Assembly: GCA_965202905.1 (NCBI GenBank)
Contig: OZ241868.1
Span: forward strand, 2,852,001-2,916,000
Reading direction: 5' to 3'
DNA length: 64,000 nucleotides
Source of the DNA: CAYFYS01 sp965202905
Lineage (GTDB): Bacteria; Pseudomonadota; Alphaproteobacteria; MPNO01
This document shows positions 17,534 to 25,151 of the stretch, in pieces (the first letter of the stretch is position 1; each line of letters begins with the position of its first letter). The notes under the pieces were generated by a model. That model was given only the letters and a program-made list of their open reading frames with translations, searched no databases and was not told the origin of the DNA. The position numbers and the translations under genes were made by a program.

Positions 17534-18379
17534 CTAGCGCTGGTCCGACAGCAGCGTGCCCAGCTTGAACGGCTCGAAGGTCGGTTTGTAGCTCTTTTCG
17601 TCCAGGAACTGGCGCATGCCGGTCTTGTAGGAGTCCTCGGCGTCGCCGATCTTGATCGCCTTGCCCTTCTCGGCCAGGTAGTCGTAGGCCTGATCGAAGT
17701 CCATGGTGCGGACTTGGCGGACCGCCTGCTTGGTCGCGCGCAGCACCGCCGGGCTCTTGGCCATCAGCTTCCCCGCGAGCTCGATCGTCTCGGCCTCGAG
17801 ATCGGCCAGCGGCACGGCGTAGTTGACCATGCCGATCCGGGCCGCCTCGTCGCCGTCGAACGGCTCGCCCAGGCAACAATAGTAGAGCGCGTGGCGCGGC
17901 AGCACGGCGTCGGAAACCACCTTGGAGACCAGCGCCCCGGGCAGGATGCCCCAGTTGACCTCCGACAGCGAGAACGTCGCCTCCTTGGCGGCGATCGCGA
18001 AATCGGTCGCCAGGAGCTGCATGAACGCCCCGCCGACGCAGTAGCCGTGGATCATCGCGATGGTCGGCTTGTCGTAGTTGTACAGCCGTTGCCAGCGCCA
18101 GCTATTGGCGTGCCGCTGCGCCTTCTTGCGCTCGAAGGGATCGTTCTCCAGCTCGCGGAAGAATTTCTTGAGGTCCTGTCCAGCGCTGAAATTGCCGTCC
18201 GCGCCGGTGACCACGAGGACTTTTACGTCCGGATCGACCTCCAGCCGCGCCAGCGCGTCGTCCATGTCGTAATGAAGCTGGGGGCTCATCGCGTTGCGCT
18301 TCTCCGGGCGGTTCATGATCGCCCAGGCGACGCCGTCGCGAATGTCGACCTTGACGCATTCGTAGGAATAGTCGGCCAT
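17534..18379 (-). CDS. enoyl-CoA hydratase family, p-hydroxycinnamoyl-CoA hydratase/lyase-like
   Basis: 281 residues. A crotonase-fold protein with GNFSAGQDLKKFFRE, an unusual length and the run FSLSEVNWGILPG. The Glu in SE(V/I)NWGIxPG is the catalytic residue of hydroxycinnamoyl-CoA hydratase/lyases, and the C-terminal GMRQFLDEKSYKP also matches that group. Such enzymes hydrate feruloyl- or coumaroyl-CoA and cleave off acetyl-CoA to give an aromatic aldehyde. A CoA synthetase and an acyl-CoA dehydrogenase lie just upstream on the same strand. Substrate assignment is inference from motif and context; a plain enoyl-CoA hydratase is the alternative. Confidence 0.78.
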   Translation of the reverse strand: MADYSYECVKVDIRDGVAWAIMNRPEKRNAMSPQLHYDMDDALARLEVDPDVKVLVVTGADGNFSAGQDLKKFFRELENDPFERKKAQRHANSWRWQRLYNYDKPTIAMIHGYCVGGAFMQLLATDFAIAAKEATFSLSEVNWGILPGALVSKVVSDAVLPRHALYYCCLGEPFDGDEAARIGMVNYAVPLADLEAETIELAGKLMAKSPAVLRATKQAVRQVRTMDFDQAYDYLAEKGKAIKIGDAEDSYKTGMRQFLDEKSYKPTFEPFKLGTLLSDQR

Positions 18380-18445
18380 GCGGCCCCCCTTTGTCTTTGC
18401 AGAAGCCCCGTCGATGCGGAAAGCTTAGCCCATCGGCGGGCCGGA

Positions 18446-19639
18446 TCAACCGCCATACTCGCGCAGAACCCGTCGGGCAAGCGCCATCTTGAGGATCTCG
18501 GTCGGCCCTTCGGTGATGATGAAGCTGCGCTGATCGCGCCAGAAGCGCTCGATCGGCAGATCGGTGGTCAGCCCGACGCCGCCGTGGATCTGCAAACAGC
18601 GGTCCGCCGCCTCGAAGGATTTCGTGTCGCCGAGGTACTTGCACATATAGGCCTCGTGGCGGACATCCTCGCCGCGGTCGGCCTTCCAGGCGGCGTGGTG
18701 GACGATCAACCGAAGCTGGTGAAGATCCGCATAGGTGTCGACCAGCATCCACTGGACCGCCTGGCGCTCGGCGAGCGGCTGGCCAAAGGTCACGCGCTGC
18801 CCGGCGTAGCGCGCGCCGAGCTCCAGGCAACGCTCCATCACCCCCATGCCGCGCGCGCCGTGGCGGATGCGCCCGGCGCTGATCCAGTTCTGGGCGAACT
18901 TGAAGCCCTCGCCCTCCTCGCCGATGCGGTTCCGGGCCGGCACCCGAACGTCCTCGAAGGCGATCTCCCACGGCCGGTCGTCCATCATGGTCTCCTGGGC
19001 GCGCAGCAGCTTCACCCCCCGGGTTTCCATGTCCACCAGGAAGCCCGAGATGCCGCCGCGCGAGCCCTTGGACCGGTCGGTTGCCGCGAAGACCTGGGCG
19101 AAATCGGCCTCGTCCGCGCCGGTGATGAACCGCTTCATGCCGTTTATCACATATGTGTCGCCGTCCCGGATCGCCGTCGTCCGCATTGCGCCCGGGTCCC
19201 CGCCGGCGTCAGGCTCGGTATGGGCGAAGCAGGCCTGCCGCCGGCCGGCGATGACCGGTTTCAGGTAGCGCTCCTTCTGCTCACCGTTGAGAAAGTAGAG
19301 GATCGGGCTGACGCTGGGGCCGAAGATGCTGGCGCCCCGTGTCGGCAGCGCGATGGTGCGGCCGAGTTCGGACCACACCACGACGCGGGCGAGCAGGCCG
19401 AGCCCCAACCCGCCGTGGTCTTCCGGCACGTCATAGAGCCACAGGCCGAGTTCCTTCGCCTTTGCCTCGAGATCCGCGCGGATCTCCGGCTTGATCTTGT
19501 TGCCGATGCAGGTCTCGCGTTCGATCGGGACGAGCTCGCGGTCAACGAATCTGCGCACCGTCTCCTTGAGCATGCGCAGCTCGTCGGGCAGCTCGAAATT
19601 CATCGCGCCCGTCCCAGCCCCCTCGACCCCACCCTCCAT
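18446..19639 (-). CDS. acyl-CoA dehydrogenase
   Basis: 397 residues. I chose the outer ATG because AAGGAG lies 7 bases upstream; a second ATG 12 codons in (before NFELPDELRMLKE) is the alternative. Features: FAHTEPDAGGDPGAMRTTA, VINGMKRFITGADEADF and the C-terminal LQIHGGVGLTTDLPIERFWR. The common catalytic Glu position is occupied by Asp/Leu here (GLTTDLPIER), as in several long-chain-type members, so the base may lie elsewhere. Follows the CoA synthetase gene by 12 bases. Probably oxidises the same acyl-CoA made by that synthetase. Confidence 0.85.
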   Translation of the reverse strand: MEGGVEGAGTGAMNFELPDELRMLKETVRRFVDRELVPIERETCIGNKIKPEIRADLEAKAKELGLWLYDVPEDHGGLGLGLLARVVVWSELGRTIALPTRGASIFGPSVSPILYFLNGEQKERYLKPVIAGRRQACFAHTEPDAGGDPGAMRTTAIRDGDTYVINGMKRFITGADEADFAQVFAATDRSKGSRGGISGFLVDMETRGVKLLRAQETMMDDRPWEIAFEDVRVPARNRIGEEGEGFKFAQNWISAGRIRHGARGMGVMERCLELGARYAGQRVTFGQPLAERQAVQWMLVDTYADLHQLRLIVHHAAWKADRGEDVRHEAYMCKYLGDTKSFEAADRCLQIHGGVGLTTDLPIERFWRDQRSFIITEGPTEILKMALARRVLREYGG

Positions 19640-19651
19640 CGACCGTCTCCT

Positions 19652-21736
19652 TCAGGACTCCTGCCCGCCCGCGGCCGATCGGCGGCCGATCGTCCGGATA
19701 TCGACCGCGCGCACCCCTTCGCCGCGCCCCAGCACCGTCAACGGGTTGATCTCGATGTCCGAGAACCGCCGATCGGCAGCCAGAAACACGTCGGACAGGC
19801 CGATCATCGCGCCGACCAGGGCGTCCACGTCCCGCCCGGGCCGGCCGCGAAACGGCTCCAGCAGCGCTGCGCTGCGCAGCGAAGACAGCATCGCGCGCGC
19901 CTCTGTCTCGTCGATCGGCAGCAGCCGGAAGGCGAGATCGCTCAGCACCTCGGCGGCGACGCCGCCGAGCCCGGCGACCATGAACGGCCCGAACTGCGGA
20001 TCTTCACGCACGCCGAGCAGGATCTCCAGCCCCTCGACCATCTCCTGGACCAGGAACCCGTCCAGCCGGGCGCCGGGCGCCGCGTCCTCGAGCCGGCCGG
20101 CGATGTCGGCGGCGGCGCGGGCCACCGAGTCCGCGTCGCCGAGACCCAGCGCGACCCCGCCGATCTCGGTCTTGTGGTTCGCGGCCGGCGAGACGATTTT
20201 GAGCGCGACCGGGAACCCGATTTCGCCGGCGCGGCGCGCCGCGGCCCCCGGATCGGCGGCGAGCGCGCTCACGGGTTCCGGCAGCCCGGCGGCCGCAAGC
20301 GCGGCGGCGATGTCGCCGTCGACCGGCCCCCGCTTCACCGCTTCGGGAAGCCCCTGCCGGCGTCGCGCCGCATACCCGGTCAAGGCCTTGAGCGCGCGCA
20401 CGGTCTCCGGCAGGCCCTGGATGAAGGGAACCGCCGCTTTCTCCTGGAACACCCGGCCGGCGTCCCCGACATTCTGGCCCATCCGCACATGGGCGATCGT
20501 CGGCGTGCCGAGGGCGGCGACGCCCGCGAACGTCTCGGGGTCCGCCTCGTCGTGCTCCGAGGCCGGAAGCTGGCCCTGCATCGACAGGACATCGACGTTG
20601 GGATCGGCCGCGATCAGCTTGCAGATCTCGGCGAACTTCCCGGGCCGGCGGGCGAGCCCCGCGCCGGTATCCAGCGGGTTGGTCGGCTTGAGCCCCGGAT
20701 CGAGCAACGGCCGCAGCGCAGCATTGGTCGGTTCGGTGAATTCCGCGAGCGCGAGGCCCGTCATCGTCGCGTAGTCGAGGAACAGCCCCTTCGCGCCGCC
20801 GGAGAAGCCGGCCATCGCCACGCGCCCGCCCGCCGGCAGCGCGCATTTGGAGAAGACCAGCGCGGCCTCGATCATGTCGTCGAGCCCGTGACAGCGCACG
20901 ACGCCGTAGCGGTCGCAGACGGCGTTGAAGATATCGTCGTCGCCCGCGGCCGCGCCAGTATGGCTCGCCGCCGCCCGGTTGCCGGCGGCGCTGGCGCCGG
21001 CCTTGACCGCGACGACGGGCTTTCCCGCCGCAAGCGCCTTGGCGGCCGCCGCCATGAACGGCCCGGGCCGGCGGATCCCCTCCAACATGCAGGCGATCAC
21101 CTTCGTTTCCGGGTCGTCGACCATGAAGGACAGGTAGTCGGCGACGTCGAGGTCGAGCTCGTTGCCGGAGGAGACCGCATAGGAGAAGCCGAGCCCGCGC
21201 ACCGCGCCCTGTTGCAGCCAGTACTGGAACGTGCCGCCGGATTGGAAGATCACCCCGACGCCGCCGCGCGGCAGGCCGCGGACCCGGCTCGCCGGATAGA
21301 ACAGCAGAGTCTCGGGCAGCGAGATCGCGCCCATGCAGTTGGGCCCGCAAACCCGCAGGCCCCGGTCGCACAGCGCGCGCAACGCGCGTGCGCGACCGGC
21401 GCCCGGCTCGTCGCCGCCCTCGCCGAAGCGCGCGGCATAGACCAGCCCTGCCTTGAGGCCGCGGTCCAGCCCCTCGGCCAGGGACCCGACCACGCCTTCG
21501 GCCGGAATGACGGTGAGCGCCAGATCGACCGGCTCGGGCAGGCTCGCGAATGACGGGTAGACCGGCCGCGACCACAGGGTCTCGCGTCGCGGATTGATCA
21601 AGTAGACCGGGATCGGGAATCCGGCGTGGGCCACGTTGTCGAAGATCGCCCGCGCCCATCCGCCGCCGCCGGACTCCGAGGCGCCGACGATCGCCGCCGA
21701 GCGCGGCCGGAACAGCCCTTCGACAGACCGGAACAC
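19652..21736 (-). CDS. NDP-forming acyl-CoA synthetase (ADP-forming acetate-CoA ligase family)
   Basis: 694 residues. Order: CoA-binding Rossmann domain (RPRSAAIVGASESGGGGW), succinyl-CoA-ligase-like domains with VIFQSGGTFQYW and the phospho-His segment ASHTGAAAGDDDIF, then a C-terminal ATP-grasp domain (IGFPVALKIVSPAANHKTE, EINPLTVLGRGEG). Members make acyl-CoA from an acid, CoA and ATP, giving ADP; some act on ferulate or other aryl acids. First gene of a three-gene leftward operon with the dehydrogenase and the HCHL-like gene, which fits activation of a hydroxycinnamic acid. Confidence 0.87.
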   Translation of the reverse strand: MFRSVEGLFRPRSAAIVGASESGGGGWARAIFDNVAHAGFPIPVYLINPRRETLWSRPVYPSFASLPEPVDLALTVIPAEGVVGSLAEGLDRGLKAGLVYAARFGEGGDEPGAGRARALRALCDRGLRVCGPNCMGAISLPETLLFYPASRVRGLPRGGVGVIFQSGGTFQYWLQQGAVRGLGFSYAVSSGNELDLDVADYLSFMVDDPETKVIACMLEGIRRPGPFMAAAAKALAAGKPVVAVKAGASAAGNRAAASHTGAAAGDDDIFNAVCDRYGVVRCHGLDDMIEAALVFSKCALPAGGRVAMAGFSGGAKGLFLDYATMTGLALAEFTEPTNAALRPLLDPGLKPTNPLDTGAGLARRPGKFAEICKLIAADPNVDVLSMQGQLPASEHDEADPETFAGVAALGTPTIAHVRMGQNVGDAGRVFQEKAAVPFIQGLPETVRALKALTGYAARRRQGLPEAVKRGPVDGDIAAALAAAGLPEPVSALAADPGAAARRAGEIGFPVALKIVSPAANHKTEIGGVALGLGDADSVARAAADIAGRLEDAAPGARLDGFLVQEMVEGLEILLGVREDPQFGPFMVAGLGGVAAEVLSDLAFRLLPIDETEARAMLSSLRSAALLEPFRGRPGRDVDALVGAMIGLSDVFLAADRRFSDIEINPLTVLGRGEGVRAVDIRTIGRRSAAGGQES

Positions 21737-21958
21737 GCATCCCCCTTTTTCATTTTCCGCCCGCGTGCAGACGGCGGGCCGGCGACCGAGTATCGGGAGG
21801 GCGAGGCGTCGGCGTCAAGCCGACCGATCGTCAAGCGGCGGATTTCAAACGGAGACCTCATCTAAACGTTTGCGGCGGCGTCGGCTGTGATGTGGCCGTC
21901 TGCATTGCGCCGTGCGGCGACATCCGGATCGACCGAGGCCCTGGAGGAGGAGTGAGAC

Positions 21959-22126
21959 ATGAACGATGACGTGAAAAAGACCATCGAGACTGCTCCCACC
22001 GCGAAGGGCGGCAGCGCGGAGACGACACGCTGGACCCGGCCGGCGATCCACGAACTGGGCCGCGTTCAGAGGACGGAAAGCGGCACTACGGTTACGGAAG
22101 AAGAAAATTCGGGTTGCAATGAGTAA
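21959..22126 (+). CDS. lasso-peptide-type RiPP precursor 1
   Basis: 55 residues from ATG with a strong ribosome site (GGAGGAGGAG). The leader holds RWTRPAIHELGRVQRTE, matching the leader rule of lasso precursors (aromatic, two residues, Pro, then a Leu-Gly pair and a conserved Thr just before the core). The putative core after Thr39-Glu40 is SGTTVTEEENSGCNE. A ring could form from Ser41 to Glu49 (nine residues) or Gly42 to Glu49 (eight). The core is acidic and contains one Cys. The same leader motif and Gly-to-Glu spacing recur in the two other precursors. Product structure is inference. Confidence 0.75.
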   Translation: MNDDVKKTIETAPTAKGGSAETTRWTRPAIHELGRVQRTESGTTVTEEENSGCNE

Positions 22127-22160
22127 TCATGACGCACGGCCGCCTTCAATCTGCGGATAG

Positions 22161-22394
22161 CGCGGCGTCGGGCCGGCGCTCGACGATCTGGTGTTGCGCC
22201 AGCGCTTGCGGGTGGGGCGCTACGACGAGACGCTCACCGACATGAACGCCCGCCAGATCGCCCGGCTGGACGACGAACGGATCGCGCTGTTCAGCCGGGT
22301 GTTCCGGGAGCATCGGGAGGTGTTCGACTGTTTCGGCTACGAGATCCGCGCCCCGTCGCAGCCGCCGCTCGACACGATCGGGGGCCGGATGTAA
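22161..22394 (+). pseudogene. gene fragment, possibly a sulfotransferase C-terminus
   Basis: An open frame preceded by an in-frame TAG reads ALDDLVLRQRLRVGRYDETL, then TDMNARQIARLDDERIALF and VFDCFGYEIRAP before TAA. The shape (RVGRYDETL ... FGYE) resembles the last 60 residues of PAPS sulfotransferases, where a final FGY segment is common. There is no upstream domain and no good ribosome site, so I read it as the tail of a lost gene lying between precursor 1 and the PqqD-like gene. The family call is tentative. Confidence 0.4.
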
Positions 22395-22446
22395 GATCGC
22401 CGCGAACTTGGGGCCGCGCGGCGGCGGGAGCGGGGAGTACGCCTCT

Positions 22447-22776
22447 TTGGACACTGATTTGGACACCGACTTGGGCATCGACTTGAGTTCCGTCGTCGAG
22501 CGCAACGACGACATCGTCTTCACCGACCTCGACGACGCCATCGTGATGATGGACGCCGACATGGGCCGCTACTACGAGTTCGACAAGACGGCGGCCCGTA
22601 TCTGGTCCCTGATCGAAACCCGCCCCACTGTGGCCGAGCTGTGCGCCGCGCTGGACGCGGAATACGACGACGTCGATTCCGACACCTGCCGCACCGACGT
22701 GCTCGGCTTCCTGGCGGAGGCCCGCGAGCTCGGGCTCATCCGCGCGAGCCCGCGCCAGGACGGCGCCGACCGATGA
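22447..22776 (+). CDS. PqqD-like RiPP recognition protein (lasso B1)
   Basis: 109 residues from a TTG with GGGGAG nine bases upstream. After an acidic start (DTDLDTDLGIDL) comes a PqqD/RRE fold: two or three strands (NDDIVFTDLDDAIVMMD, GRYYEFDKTAARIW) and three helices (PTVAELCAALDAEY, CRTDVLGFLAEARELGLI). In lasso systems this B1 protein binds the precursor leader and presents it to the peptidase and cyclase. The FDKTAARIW segment is typical. It lies between precursors 1 and 2. Its TGA overlaps the ATG of a 24-codon open frame, where a B2 gene would be expected. Confidence 0.85.
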   Translation: MDTDLDTDLGIDLSSVVERNDDIVFTDLDDAIVMMDADMGRYYEFDKTAARIWSLIETRPTVAELCAALDAEYDDVDSDTCRTDVLGFLAEARELGLIRASPRQDGADR

Positions 22777-22847
22777 CCGCCCGCCGAACGCGTCACGCAT
22801 CCGATCTGTCCCCGCGTTACGGGGCGGGGTGGGCAGGGCGGTTTTAG
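22773..22847 (+). other. 24-codon frame coupled to the PqqD-like gene; possible B2 remnant
   Basis: ATG overlaps the B1 stop (ATGA) and the frame ends in TAG after MTARRTRHASDLSPRYGAGW and four more residues. Lasso B2 peptidase genes often begin this way, directly coupled to B1, but no transglutaminase-like Cys/His/Asp segments follow in any frame before precursor 2. It may be the start of a deleted B2 gene or have no function. Confidence 0.3.
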
Positions 22848-22986
22848 CGACGCCCCGCTTGACGCGGCCGGCGACCGCGCATGAGGACTTTGCTAATCTG
22901 GAGCGCTGCCTGTATAGTCTGGAGCGCCGCGCGATGGTGACCGGACCGGCCGAAGCCGGGACCGAGGCGAGGAAGGGGAATGAGAC

Positions 22987-23196
22987 ATGAACGACGGCGT
23001 GAAGGAAGACTTTCAAAGATTACCCTCCCCGCCCCGCCCCGCGAGGGATAGCGGCGTGGAGCGGGCGCGCTGGACCCGGCCGATCGTCCGTGAACTGGGC
23101 TGCGTCCAGGAGACGGAAACCGGCTACCACCTGGCGCCGTTCGAGGGTAATTATACCAGCCCCACAGGCAGAGATACGGGAGAAACATTCTCATAG
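22987..23196 (+). CDS. lasso-peptide-type RiPP precursor 2
   Basis: 69 residues from ATG. The upstream sequence (GACCGAGGCGAGGAAGGGGA, then ATGAGACATGAACGAC) closely resembles that of precursor 1, so the two arose by duplication. Leader motif RWTRPIVRELGCVQETE. Putative core from Thr45 or Gly46: TGYHLAPFEGNYTSPTGRDT followed by GETFS. Gly46 to Glu53 gives an eight-residue ring, with bulky Tyr and Phe residues available as plugs. Several Ser, Thr and Tyr residues in the tail could be sites for the kinase or sulfotransferase encoded next. Function is inferred from motif and context. Confidence 0.78.
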   Translation: MNDGVKEDFQRLPSPPRPARDSGVERARWTRPIVRELGCVQETETGYHLAPFEGNYTSPTGRDTGETFS

Positions 23197-23335
23197 CGCA
23201 CGCTCATGGCGCACGGCCGTCCTCCGTGGCGGGCGGTGTGTGCGCCCGGGTCAGTTGGGGCTTGCTTTTGCGCCGCGCCCGGGGATATGATCCGCGCGCT
23301 TCGCCCTTCCCGACAATACGGTTGACAGACGGCCC

Positions 23336-24265
23336 ATGAGTACCGACAGCTACACCGCCTACGGCCTGCACATCCGCTCCGAGCTTGCGCTGCACTTTCC
23401 GCCGGCCGATCCGGCGATGGCCGCCACGGCCGCCGATGTGACGGTTCGTCTCGGCGCGGCGCCCGCCGCCCTGCCTGCCCCGGCCGACAGCCTGGGGTTC
23501 TGGCAGACCGCCCCCGGCGCCTTTCTGCTCGACGTGCAGGGGGTCGCCCGCTATCTGGTCAGCGACGGTCGCGACATCCTGGTCGATCCTTCGCCGCAGG
23601 CGGGGGACCGGGATCTCGGGGTCTTTCTGGCGGGTTCGGCGATGGGGGCGCTGCTCCAGCAGCGGGGGGTGACGACCCTGCACGCCAGCGCCATCCGGAC
23701 CGAGGGCGGCGCTGCGTTCTTCCTCGGCCATTCGGGGGCCGGCAAGTCGACGCTGGCGGCGGCCATGCAGCGGCGCGGCTACGCGCTGCTGGCCGATGAC
23801 GTCACCGCGCTGTCGTGGGACACCGGCGGCCGACCGCAGGTGCTGTCGGCCGCCCCCGGGGTCAAGCTGTGGGCCGACGCGCTGAAAGCGCTGAGCCTCG
23901 ACGGGCGTGAGCGTGAGCGGATACGGGACGGCATAGAGAAGTACCGGGTATCGCCGGGCGGTTTCTGCGCTGCGCCGCAGCGTCCTTGCGCCGCCTTCGT
24001 CCTGGGCGGGCACAACCGGGACGAGTTCGAGACGACGACCCTGGGGCGCCGGGACGCCTGCCGTGTGCTGACGACGTTCACCTACCGCCCCCGTTATCGG
24101 CGCGGTCTGGGGCAGACGCTGTCGCATTTTCGTATGACGACGGCGCTGGCGAAGCAGACGCCGACGATCCGGGTGACGCGGCCGTCGGACCTGTCGCGCA
24201 TCGAGATGCTGGCGGACCGGATCGAGACGGCGCTGCAAGCGCCGGAGCAAGCGGTGGCGGGCTGA
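23336..24265 (+). CDS. HPr-kinase-related kinase (lasso peptide kinase-like)
   Basis: 309 residues from ATG. The C-terminal half has the HprK fold: LHASAIRTEGGAAFFLGHSG with the P-loop GHSGAGKST (residues 131-139) and the downstream acidic LLADDV. The N-terminal half (EFL-type strands, AADVTVRLG) matches the domain found in HprK-related kinases of RiPP clusters. Lasso-cluster homologues phosphorylate a Ser of the precursor. It shares an apparent operon with the sulfotransferase (10-base gap) and cyclase. It is not the HPr kinase of the PTS: no ptsH or regulatory genes lie nearby. Confidence 0.85.
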   Translation: MSTDSYTAYGLHIRSELALHFPPADPAMAATAADVTVRLGAAPAALPAPADSLGFWQTAPGAFLLDVQGVARYLVSDGRDILVDPSPQAGDRDLGVFLAGSAMGALLQQRGVTTLHASAIRTEGGAAFFLGHSGAGKSTLAAAMQRRGYALLADDVTALSWDTGGRPQVLSAAPGVKLWADALKALSLDGRERERIRDGIEKYRVSPGGFCAAPQRPCAAFVLGGHNRDEFETTTLGRRDACRVLTTFTYRPRYRRGLGQTLSHFRMTTALAKQTPTIRVTRPSDLSRIEMLADRIETALQAPEQAVAG

Positions 24266-24275
24266 GGGTCGGGCG

Positions 24276-25151
24276 GTGTCGATCGTCTGGATCGCGGCCT
24301 ATCCCAAATCCGGCAGCACGTGGCTGCGGACGATGCTGACCAACTATCTGCGCCCGGACGACGAGCCGGCTTCGATCAACAATCTGTTGGGCGGCGTGGG
24401 CGGCAGCAGCCGGGCGACGTTCGACGATATGCTGGGGCTGGCCTCGTCCGACATGACGGAGGACGAGGTGCTGCGCTGTCGCCCGTTGTTCCAGGAGTTG
24501 CTGGCCGCGGAGCTTCCCGATCCCACCTTCTACAAGACGCACGAAGCTTGGCTGCGTGGTCCCGGCGGCGCGCCGGTGCATTCCCGCGCGGCGACGGCCG
24601 GCGCGGTCTATCTGGTGCGCAACCCGCTGGATGTGGCCGCGTCCTACGCGCACCACCTGAACCGGCCCGTCGACAAGACCATCGAATGGATGGACGATCC
24701 CGACGGCCATGAATGGGGCGGCAGGAAACGGATCACGCAAACCCTGCCGCAGCGCATGCTCACCTGGAGCGGGCATGTGTCGAGCTGGCTGGACCAGGAA
24801 GAGATCCCTCTGCACGTCGTGCGCTACGAGGACATGCTGGCGGCCACCGTCGACACGCTCGGCGGGATCGTCCGCTTCGCCGGGCTGGATGTCGACGCCG
24901 CCCGGCTGGGCCGGGCGGTGGACCACGCGTCGTTCGAGCGGTTGCAGGCGCAGGAGGCGGATTCCGGGTATCGGGAGAAGCAGGCGACGGCGCGGTCCTT
25001 CTTCCGCAGCGGGGTTGCGGGCGGCTGGCGCGAGTCGCTCGGCGAGGATCAGGTGCGGCGTCTGCTGGCTGCGCACGGGTCGGTCATGGAGCGGTTCGAC
25101 TATCGGCGCGAGGCCGAGTCGTTTCTGTCGAACGGCGAGGGCCGCCGATGA
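24276..25151 (+). CDS. PAPS-dependent sulfotransferase
   Basis: 291 residues from GTG. 5'-phosphosulfate loop YPKSGSTWLR (residues 9-18), candidate catalytic KTH (87-89), 3'-phosphate site YLVRNPLDVAASY (Arg115, Ser123) and the C-terminal FRSGVAGGWRESL near 241-253 that closes over PAPS. All parts of a cytosolic sulfotransferase are present. It moves sulfate from PAPS to a hydroxyl or amine. It is coupled to the cyclase gene (ATGA) and follows the kinase, so the likely acceptor is a side chain of the cluster's peptide, such as Tyr, Ser or Thr. Acceptor identity is inference. Confidence 0.88.
   Translation: MSIVWIAAYPKSGSTWLRTMLTNYLRPDDEPASINNLLGGVGGSSRATFDDMLGLASSDMTEDEVLRCRPLFQELLAAELPDPTFYKTHEAWLRGPGGAPVHSRAATAGAVYLVRNPLDVAASYAHHLNRPVDKTIEWMDDPDGHEWGGRKRITQTLPQRMLTWSGHVSSWLDQEEIPLHVVRYEDMLAATVDTLGGIVRFAGLDVDAARLGRAVDHASFERLQAQEADSGYREKQATARSFFRSGVAGGWRESLGEDQVRRLLAAHGSVMERFDYRREAESFLSNGEGRR

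Noticed and set aside
17495..21553. Very long plus-strand open frame (over 1300 codons)
   Set aside because: It is opposite three clear genes on the minus strand; long antisense frames are expected at this GC content and codon bias.
23336..24265. Possible PTS HPr kinase
   Set aside because: No ptsH, ptsI or two-component partners nearby; its place in the RiPP cluster and its N-terminal domain fit HprK-related peptide kinases better.
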